Shown here: piece after piece, positions 1 through 5,303 of the stretch
Layout of the letters: each line of letters opens with the position of its first letter
How positions within the stretch are numbered: position 1 is the stretch's first letter
Source of the DNA: JADKCL01 sp046050405
GTDB taxonomy: Bacteria; Bacteroidota; Bacteroidia; J057; JADKCL01
Direction: 5' to 3'
NCBI GenBank assembly: GCA_046050405.1
Contig: JBJOPY010000118.1
Coordinates: forward strand, 1-11,538
Length of the DNA stretch: 11,538 nucleotides
The notes under the pieces: model-generated
What the model was told of the DNA's origin: nothing
Seen by the model: only the letters and a program-made list of their open reading frames with translations
The model's database searches: none
Made by a program: the position numbers and the translations under genes

Positions 1-33
1 ACACACTTTCAAACAACCAAGACCCAAACCCGG

Positions 34-120
34 CGGAGATGGAGGGATTCGAACCCCCGGTACAGTCACCCATACACCGCATTTCGAGTGCGGCCCATTC
101 GACCACTCTGGCACATCTCC
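34..120 (-). tRNA. tRNA-Ser, anticodon CGA (reads UCG)
   Basis: Read on the minus strand, the 7-bp acceptor stem GGAGATG/CATCTCC pairs perfectly (114-120 with 35-41). The anticodon stem-loop is CCGCA-CTCGAAA-TGCGG, giving anticodon CGA. A long variable arm, typical of class II serine tRNAs, precedes a T-arm containing GTTCGAATCC. Base 34 supplies the discriminator G, as expected for serine. The 3' CCA is not encoded: the next bases read CCG, so it must be added post-transcriptionally. The length is 87 nt. The gene lies downstream of tgt on the same strand and has its own promoter-like element. Confidence 0.96.
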
Positions 121-124
121 GTCG

Positions 125-132
125 CAAAGATA
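125..132 (-). promoter_or_regulatory. Bacteroidota-type -7 element for tRNA-Ser
   Basis: On the minus strand the bases read TATCTTTG, a perfect match to the Bacteroidota -7 consensus TAnnTTTG. It ends four bases before the mature 5' end of the tRNA, so transcription would begin at or next to the first tRNA base. The -33 region shows only a TTC-like trimer near the expected distance, so the upstream half is weak. Confidence 0.6.
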
Positions 133-166
133 GGAAAATCACGCGCCAGGGGGAATTTATTTTGGT

Positions 167-186
167 TCCTCCTGAAGCCCGGAGGA
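167..186 (-). terminator. hairpin downstream of tgt
   Basis: A perfect 6-bp stem TCCTCC/GGAGGA encloses an 8-base loop, about 60 bases after the tgt stop codon and just upstream of the tRNA promoter. There is no T-run after it in the minus direction (the following bases are AACCAAAATAAA). It may be a weak or factor-assisted terminator, or only a structured spacer. Confidence 0.3.
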
Positions 187-244
187 CCAGGCCAGCACTC
201 AGGAACGATCCCTCCGACCACCCCTGTCGCCCGGCACTCCCCCC

Positions 245-1375
245 TCAGATCCTCGCACCAATCCTCGGGAGGATCATCCGCTTCCACTCCCAGAAGTCGC
301 CCTTCAGGATATGCCGGCGTGCCTCGCCCACGAGCCAGAGATAGAAATGCAGGTTGTGGAGGCTCAGGATCATCATGGCAAGCATCTCATGGCCCTTCAG
401 GAGGTGCCGGACATATGCCTTCGAATAGAAACCGTCCGTGAAGAGGTCGCTGTCAGGATCGAGCGGACTGAAATCCAAGGCATACTTCTGGTTGTGCATA
501 TTGCGGATGCCCTCCCGGGTGAACATCATGCCATGACGGGCATTGCGGGTGGGCATGACACAGTCAAACATGTCCACGCCGAGGGCGATGTTCTCCAGCA
601 AATTCTCAGGCGTGCCCACCCCCATGAGGTAGCGCGGCTTGTCCTCCGGGAGGATGCTGCAGCAGAGCGCGCACATTTCATACATCAGCTCGGTGGGTTC
701 GCCCACACTGAGGCCCCCGATGGCATTGCCGGGCAGGTCCAGGGCTGCCGTAGCCTCGGAAGACGCCCGCCTGAGATCGCGGAACATCCCCCCCTGCACG
801 ATGGGAAAGAGCGCCTGGGAATGACCATAGAGGCCTTCCGTTTCCTGCCAGCGCTGCTTGCAGCGCTGCGCCCACCGGTGCGTGAGTGCCATCGAAGTCC
901 GGACATACGGCTCCTCGCTCGGCCAGGGCGGACACTCGTCCAGCACCATCATGATATCCGAGCCGATCACCCGCTGGGTATCCACGACATTCTCCGGCGT
1001 GAAGAGATGCTTCGAGCCATCGATATGCGATTGGAAGGTCGCGCCCTCCTCGCTCAGCTTGCGCTGTGCCGACAGAGAGAACACCTGGTAACCCCCGCTG
1101 TCCGTCAAGATGGGCCCGTCCCAGTGCATGAACCGGTGAAGTCCCCCTGCCGCCTGCATCACCTTGTTGCCGGGGCGAAGGAAAAGATGATACGTGTTCC
1201 CGAGGATGACCTGGGCACGGACATCCTCCCGCAGATGGTTCTGATCGACCCCCTTCACCGACCCGACCGTGCCCACAGGCATGAAAATCGGGGTCAGGAT
1301 GGTGCCGTGGTCGGTCTCGATCCTGCCGGCCCGTGCGGAGGATCCCGTGTCTTTCTTCTCTACCGTGAACTTCAT
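245..1375 (-). CDS. tgt: tRNA-guanine transglycosylase (queuosine biosynthesis)
   Basis: This is a full-length 376-residue Tgt (the E. coli enzyme has 375). It exchanges guanine-34 for preQ1 in GUN-anticodon tRNAs in the cytoplasm. Visible family motifs are TPIFMPVGTVGSVKG (28-42), the TDSGGYQVFS active-site strand (D92), PIVQGG (191-196), GGLSVGEP (220-227), and MFDCVMPTRNARHG with the presumed nucleophile D271. The three cysteines that bind zinc in E. coli Tgt (302, 304, 307) align with S309, L311 and D314; only the histidine (H340) remains. The frame stays open 52 codons upstream, but similarity begins exactly at ATG 1375, which sits a few bases after a promoter-like element, so I chose that start. 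The upstream permease on the same strand ends 152 bases away. Confidence 0.97.
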   Translation of the reverse strand: MKFTVEKKDTGSSARAGRIETDHGTILTPIFMPVGTVGSVKGVDQNHLREDVRAQVILGNTYHLFLRPGNKVMQAAGGLHRFMHWDGPILTDSGGYQVFSLSAQRKLSEEGATFQSHIDGSKHLFTPENVVDTQRVIGSDIMMVLDECPPWPSEEPYVRTSMALTHRWAQRCKQRWQETEGLYGHSQALFPIVQGGMFRDLRRASSEATAALDLPGNAIGGLSVGEPTELMYEMCALCCSILPEDKPRYLMGVGTPENLLENIALGVDMFDCVMPTRNARHGMMFTREGIRNMHNQKYALDFSPLDPDSDLFTDGFYSKAYVRHLLKGHEMLAMMILSLHNLHFYLWLVGEARRHILKGDFWEWKRMILPRIGARI

Positions 1376-1382
1376 CGCGGGG

Positions 1383-1414
1383 CGAAGATAGGCAAGCGGA
1401 TGGGAGGGAAGCAA
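1383..1414 (-). promoter_or_regulatory. predicted promoter of tgt, nearly leaderless
   Basis: On the minus strand TTG (1414-1412) is followed by exactly 21 bases and then TATCTTCG (1390-1383), one mismatch from TAnnTTTG. The start codon at 1375 is only 7 bases beyond the -7 box, so the transcript would have almost no 5' leader. No ribosome-binding site is visible, which fits leaderless or SD-independent initiation. Confidence 0.5.
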
Positions 1415-1475
1415 TTTTATCGTCCGAGGGCACGCGTCTCCCCTGGATTTCGCACTCTGCCGCCGCCAATTCCCG

Positions 1476-1494
1476 CCCGGAGGAAGATTCCGGG
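1476..1494 (-). other. second hairpin in the permease-tgt gap
   Basis: A 6-bp stem CCCGGA/TCCGGG with a 7-base loop follows the stop-codon hairpin of the permease. Together the two hairpins could end the permease message before the tgt promoter. There is no T-run. Confidence 0.25.
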
Positions 1495-1513
1495 CCGGCA
1501 ACCATCCCGAGCC

Positions 1514-1528
1514 AGGGGGCGTCCCCCT
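1514..1528 (-). terminator. hairpin at the permease stop codon
   Basis: AGGGGG-CGT-CCCCCT (plus strand) forms a 6-bp GC-rich stem with a 3-base loop. It begins at the first base of the permease stop codon region on the minus strand. There is no T-run, so it is a candidate terminator or mRNA 3' stabiliser only. Confidence 0.35.
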
Positions 1529-3192
1529 CACTCAAACCTCAAGGCGCTCACCGGTGAAACCTTGGCCACCATCCATGCCGGGAGGTACATGAAAAAGATG
1601 CAAACCCCCAGCACCCCATAGTTGACCGCCAGAAACCATTCCCATTTCCACATCACAGGCACCTCATGGACGAAGTAGCTCTCCTGGTTCACCACCAGCC
1701 AGCCGAAGGCATCCTGGCTCCAGATCAGGCCGAGCCCCAGGATGTTCCCGAGCGCCAAGCCGACCAGGATGAGAAACAGGGCATTGGTGACGAAGAGATC
1801 CTGGATCCTGCGGTTCCGCATGCCCAGCGCCTTCAGCAGGCCGATGGTGCGGGTCCGCTCCAGGATGAGGATCAGGATCACCGAGACCATGTTGATCACG
1901 GCGATGACCACCATGAGGATCAGGATGAACCAGACATTCTGGTGCTGCAGGGCCACCCATTCGAAGAGTTCCGGATAGGTGGAGGAGATCGATTTCGCCT
2001 CGTAGAGAAAGGCATCGTTTTCGCGCAAGACATCCTCGATGTGCTCGGCAATGGGGTCGATCTCCTGCAACTGCTGAATGTCCCGCAGCCAGACCTCGAA
2101 GCCCATGACCTCCGAACTGTCCCAGCGCCAGATTTCGCGCAAGGCGCGGAGGTCGCAGAAGGCATTGCTCTGGTCAAATTCCCCCAGGCCGGTCTCATAA
2201 ATCCCGACAACATGGAACTGCCGGACACGGGCCCGGCCCTCCTCTGTCTCGAAGAAGTAGGCAAAGGCCTTGTCGCCGACCCCCAAGTCCAGGACCTGGG
2301 CCATCTTGACGCTGATGAGCAAATCCTGGCTGAACCGCTTGCCCTTGGTGACATCGGGCAGGATGCCCTCCCGGAGCGATGCCCTGAAAAAATCCCAGTC
2401 ATACGTGCTGTCCACCCCCTTGAGGACGATCCCTTCCTGCGTGAGCTTGCTCTTGAGCATTGTGGGGCGGAGGATATAGGGCGAGACATTCCGCACCTCC
2501 GGCAAACTCGCCACCGCCGGGATGAAATCATTCTGGACAGGCATCGGCGACACCTCGCTCTCGGACTGCTCCATGAGGTTCCCGATATGGACATGGCTGC
2601 CGAAGCCGATCACCTTTTCCTGGATCGCCGTCTCGAACCCGAAGACGATCGAAACCGCCACTTCCATCACCGCCACGCCCAGCAGGATGCTCAGGATCCC
2701 GAGCCGCACCACGAGGCTGGAGATGGACCGCTGCGCGCGGAACGTGATCCGGGCGGCAAATCTCAGCTCGAATCCGCCGATGAAGGCGAAGGGATTCCGC
2801 CACCGGCCCCCGGACCCCAGAAAGACCCCCAGCGATGCCACGTAGGGAAAGGCCCATGGCAGTTCGCTCAGGAGTTTCAGGTAGGAGGGCGAGAAGGTCC
2901 GCGGATGAAGAGGATCGATGAACAGCAGCTGAATCATCAGCGGCATGCTGACCAGGGCAGCCCACGCGAGAAATGCGAGCAACAGCCGCAGCATGACGCT
3001 CACCTCCCTCATCGGAAAGGTCACCAGGCTCGAAACCAAAAAGCTCCCGAAAAACCCAATGAGCAACGTTACGGTCATGTCCAGTGCCAAGGCCGCGAAG
3101 TTATGGAAAAAAGCCCTGCCGGGCGCGGTCGGGATGGAGGAGGTCGCAGCCGAGCCGCGACGTCCCGCCGACCCGATGGACGGCGGTTGCAC
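1528..3192 (-). CDS. LolE/FtsX-family ABC transporter permease with N-terminal extension
   Basis: Residues 141-554 match the LolC/LolE-type permeases of lipoprotein-release or MacB-like ABC systems: a first membrane helix (about 158-185), a large periplasmic domain (about 190-415), then three helices (about 421-445, 468-492, 517-540) and the typical ending SPVSALRFE. The motif LERTRTIGLLKALGMRNRRI (444-463) is the FtsX-domain coupling segment. The ATPase partner is not in the window. Bacteroidota relatives usually begin near FELRFAARI (141). Here a further 140 residues precede it, with high GC3 codons and three hydrophobic stretches (33-55, 67-92, 112-127). The first resembles an RDD-family helix, with Asp38 at the expected place. 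The start given is GTG; ATG 3078 (Met39) or a later Met is possible. The core assignment is firm, the extension less so. Confidence 0.88.
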   Translation of the reverse strand: MQPPSIGSAGRRGSAATSSIPTAPGRAFFHNFAALALDMTVTLLIGFFGSFLVSSLVTFPMREVSVMLRLLLAFLAWAALVSMPLMIQLLFIDPLHPRTFSPSYLKLLSELPWAFPYVASLGVFLGSGGRWRNPFAFIGGFELRFAARITFRAQRSISSLVVRLGILSILLGVAVMEVAVSIVFGFETAIQEKVIGFGSHVHIGNLMEQSESEVSPMPVQNDFIPAVASLPEVRNVSPYILRPTMLKSKLTQEGIVLKGVDSTYDWDFFRASLREGILPDVTKGKRFSQDLLISVKMAQVLDLGVGDKAFAYFFETEEGRARVRQFHVVGIYETGLGEFDQSNAFCDLRALREIWRWDSSEVMGFEVWLRDIQQLQEIDPIAEHIEDVLRENDAFLYEAKSISSTYPELFEWVALQHQNVWFILILMVVIAVINMVSVILILILERTRTIGLLKALGMRNRRIQDLFVTNALFLILVGLALGNILGLGLIWSQDAFGWLVVNQESYFVHEVPVMWKWEWFLAVNYGVLGVCIFFMYLPAWMVAKVSPVSALRFE

Positions 3193-3273
3193 GCCAGCGG
3201 CCAGTGAGACCCTATGGGCTTTCCTAGAATCGCCCTGTCACGGGAGGATTGTTCGCATTTTCAATGCCTAACC

Positions 3274-3279
3274 AGGAGG
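3274..3279 (+). promoter_or_regulatory. AGGAGG ribosome-binding site upstream of nuoD
   Basis: A full AGGAGG lies 12 bases before ATG 3292. The spacing is longer than ideal, and Shine-Dalgarno sites are infrequent in Bacteroidota. It is the main reason to prefer the 3292 start over ATG 3355. In the 99-base gap shared with the divergent permease (3193-3291) I found no convincing TTG/TAnnTTTG promoter for either gene. Confidence 0.4.
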
Positions 3280-3291
3280 ACGCACCGGTAA

Positions 3292-4665
3292 ATGAAAAGG
3301 AATCCCTCCAGCATTCAAAAAGTTTCCCTAATTTCCCGCACATTTTGGAATGACATGAGTCGGAACATAGTAGATCTCAAGGAAAGGACAAAGTCCACCT
3401 TTTTCCCCAAGCACCAGGAGGCGATTTACAAGCGTCTGGAAAACAAGGATTTGGTAGTCGAAGTCGGAGAGGATGATCCGCTCGGCACGGAGATGGTGCT
3501 GAACCTGGGGCCGCAGCACCCCGCGACGCATGGCGTCTTGCGCTGCGTGTTGCAGCTGAACGGCGAGTACATTCAGAAATGCCTGCTCGACCTGGGCTAC
3601 CTCCACCGGGGCGTGGAAAAAATCGCCGAGCACAAGACCTACCAGGAGTTCATGCCCTACACCGACCGCATGGACTACCTGAGCCCTTACAGTACCAACG
3701 TGGGGTATTGCCTGGCGGTGGAAAAATTGGTGGGCATCACCGTGCCCCCCCGTGCACAGTACCTTCGCACGCTTGCCTGCGAGCTGGCAAGGGTGAGCGC
3801 CCACCTGCTCTGGCTGGGGACGATGGTCATGGACTCCGGCGCCATCTCCATGTTCATGTGGACTTTCCGCGAGCGGGAATTCATCTACGACCTGTTTGAC
3901 AAATTCGCCGGGGTGCGCTTCACCGTCAGCCATAGCCGCATAGGCGGCTTGCAATTCGACGTGGACGAAAGCACCCTGGATGCGATCAAGGCATTCACCC
4001 TGAACTTCAAGAAGGAGCATGCAGGCTGGAAGAAAATGCTGGCGAAAAACGCCATCTTCCTGCGCCGGGTGGACGGGATCGGGGTCATTTCCCAGGAGGA
4101 TGCGCTGGCATACTGCCTGACAGGCCCCGTCATCCGGGGGAGCGGAATCCCGCATGACATCCGCACCTTTGAACCCTACCTGGTTTACAACGAACTGGAT
4201 TGGGATGTCATCGTCCGGAAGGAGGGAGATTGCCTTGCAAGATTCTACGTGCGGCTGGACGAGCTCGAGCAGAGCGCCAACATGATCCTGCAGCTGGTCG
4301 AGAAGCTCAAGCAGCCCGAACTGCGCAACGGAATCATCCGTGCAGACAACGCCAAGAGTACCTACCCCTCCAAGGACGAGATCTACTATTCGATGGAAGG
4401 CCTGATCCATGACTTCATGATGACGGACGTGGGCGTCTGCCCTCCTGACGGTGCGGAAGCCTACCACGCCATCGAGGCCCCGAAGGGAGAACTCGGGTTC
4501 CATCTCATCTCCGACGGGACAGGCTCCCCGCTTCGCTGCAAGATCAATGCACCGAGCTTCACGAATCTGCAAGGGCTGGAGAAGATCATGGAAGGTGCCA
4601 TGATCTCAGACACTGTGGTGCTGATCGGCTCCATGGATCCGGTGATGGGCGAAGCGGACAAGTAG
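3292..4665 (+). CDS. nuoD: NADH-quinone oxidoreductase subunit D (complex I 49-kDa)
   Basis: This is the quinone-site subunit of respiratory complex I, in the peripheral arm on the cytoplasmic side. GPQHPATHG (73-81) carries the His equivalent to Thermus Nqo4 His38 (H80). TDRMDYL carries the quinone-binding Tyr (Y129, Thermus Tyr87), and GTMVMDSGA keeps the conserved Asp. The C-terminus IGSMDPVMGEADK is the normal family ending. At 457 residues it is longer than most NuoD proteins (about 400-410). The first 60 or so residues are a poorly conserved, charged extension, and ATG 3355 (Met22) is an alternative start giving 436 residues. No other nuo gene is present on either side: the upstream neighbour is a divergent permease and the downstream DNA is non-coding. 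The other subunits must therefore be encoded elsewhere. Confidence 0.95.
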   Translation: MKRNPSSIQKVSLISRTFWNDMSRNIVDLKERTKSTFFPKHQEAIYKRLENKDLVVEVGEDDPLGTEMVLNLGPQHPATHGVLRCVLQLNGEYIQKCLLDLGYLHRGVEKIAEHKTYQEFMPYTDRMDYLSPYSTNVGYCLAVEKLVGITVPPRAQYLRTLACELARVSAHLLWLGTMVMDSGAISMFMWTFREREFIYDLFDKFAGVRFTVSHSRIGGLQFDVDESTLDAIKAFTLNFKKEHAGWKKMLAKNAIFLRRVDGIGVISQEDALAYCLTGPVIRGSGIPHDIRTFEPYLVYNELDWDVIVRKEGDCLARFYVRLDELEQSANMILQLVEKLKQPELRNGIIRADNAKSTYPSKDEIYYSMEGLIHDFMMTDVGVCPPDGAEAYHAIEAPKGELGFHLISDGTGSPLRCKINAPSFTNLQGLEKIMEGAMISDTVVLIGSMDPVMGEADK

Positions 4666-4914
4666 GAATCCCGCTGGGTTCAGGGGACGAAAGTGGCAGG
4701 AGCGGCTTCCGGCCTCCGGGTTTCCTGTAGAAATGGCAAGGGAACCAGGGGCTCTTCCCAGTCCAACGGGAATGGCAGCACTGGAAACAGCAGCGAGCCC
4801 GATGAGGCGAATTTCACCACAGGCGAACCGGCTTCAGTGGAAGATCGAATCAGACAGGCGTGGCCTGCAAGCAGCCCTCCATGGGAGAACACGCACCCCC
4901 GCATTTCACCCCCC

Positions 4915-4954
4915 CAGCGGCAATGATTTCTCTGCCGCTGAAATGCTATTTTTT
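4915..4954 (+). terminator. candidate rho-independent terminator
   Basis: An 8-bp perfect stem CAGCGGCA/TGCCGCTG (4915-4922 with 4933-4940) has a 10-base loop and is followed, eight bases later, by a run of six T (4949-4954). The distance to the T-run is larger than usual. It would end transcription coming from nuoD, 250 bases upstream, and insulate the downstream promoter. Confidence 0.45.
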
Positions 4955-5008
4955 GCGACAGCGTCTTACACCCACCCTTGACAATTCAGAATGATGTTGA
5001 AAATCATG

Positions 5009-5041
5009 TTTGTAAGGGGAATATATTTCTACGTATTTTTG
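5009..5041 (+). promoter_or_regulatory. Bacteroidota consensus promoter of the 704-residue gene
   Basis: TTTG (5009-5012), a 21-base spacer, then TATTTTTG (5034-5041): both boxes match the TTTG / TAnnTTTG consensus perfectly. The predicted start near 5047-5049 gives a leader of about 255 bases before ATG 5304. The spacer length equals that at the tgt promoter. This is the strongest promoter signal in the window. Confidence 0.7.
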
Positions 5042-5166
5042 CACATCGGTTTCATCATGGAGGATTTCAGTACGTTCTTTTTAGGTAAATATCTGTGGTG
5101 TTCAGTGGTTTGCTCGAATTTGAATCTTGAGGCTTGGCATTTGATAGGAGTCCAATCTATGGTAAT

Positions 5167-5249
5167 TATGCTAATCCAGATCGATCACGGGTCGAATCCC
5201 GATGAGGAACTGCCGATGCGAGGTCGTAAGCATACGGCCACTCGGTGGT
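5167..5249 (+). other. leader segment with mutually exclusive stems
   Basis: Several stems can form here. A 7-bp stem GGTCGTA/TACGGCC (5222-5228 with 5233-5239) has an AGCA loop. A 5-bp stem GCCAC/GGTGG-type pairing (5237-5241 with 5245-5249) shares its bases. A longer-range pairing TATGCT/AGCATA (5167-5172 with 5229-5234) also competes with the first stem. A tRNA T-arm-like hairpin CGGG-TCGAAT-CCCG lies at 5188-5201. Competing pairings in a long leader could mean regulation, but I recognise no known RNA family. Confidence 0.25.
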
Positions 5250-5303
5250 TGAGGTTGATGGAGCTGATCGTTGCGATACGTTGAAATTTTTTTAGGAATG
5301 ACT

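Larger units (their letters stand above)
4666..5303 (+). other. gene-poor interval with AT-rich right half
   Basis: I find no convincing protein gene in this interval of about 640 bases. Its left half (to about 4945) has the composition of the neighbours. It starts with a small bulged hairpin right after the nuoD stop (4666-4681, GAA-CCC/GGG-TTC) and ends with the terminator-like hairpin at 4915-4940. From about 4945 to 5175 the DNA is clearly AT-rich. That part holds a consensus promoter (5009-5041) and then a leader of about 250 bases with several possible stems. Short open frames exist (a 97-codon one ending at 5284, a 74-codon one on the minus strand at 4680-4904), but none has recognisable similarity. 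Confidence 0.6.

Noticed and set aside
311..1621. 436-codon plus-strand open frame opposite tgt
   Set aside because: It is an antisense shadow of tgt and the following gap. It has a His/Arg/Glu-rich composition typical of reverse-frame translation of GC-rich DNA and no recognisable domain.
1666..3207. 513-codon plus-strand open frame opposite the permease
   Set aside because: It is a mirror of a GC-rich membrane protein gene. The product is an implausible Asp/His/Gln-rich string, while the minus frame has clear FtsX motifs.
3328..4572. 414-codon minus-strand open frame opposite nuoD
   Set aside because: It is an antisense shadow: nuoD on the plus strand is unambiguous and this frame shows no family motif.
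4680..4904. 74-codon minus-strand open frame after nuoD
   Set aside because: It is Pro/Leu/Ser-rich, has no recognisable similarity and no ribosome-binding site or promoter, and overlaps other equally long frames in both directions.
5188..5201. tRNA T-arm-like hairpin CGGG-TCGAAT-CCCG, possible tRNA fragment or attachment site
   Set aside because: It lacks one base of the TTCGAAT loop. No acceptor or anticodon stem surrounds it, and no integrase or duplicate is in the window. Kept only as part of the leader structure.
5236..5250. Resemblance of GGCCACTCGGTGG to the tail hairpin of tracrRNA
   Set aside because: It is a short chance similarity. There is no CRISPR array, anti-repeat or cas gene nearby, and no T-run follows the hairpin.
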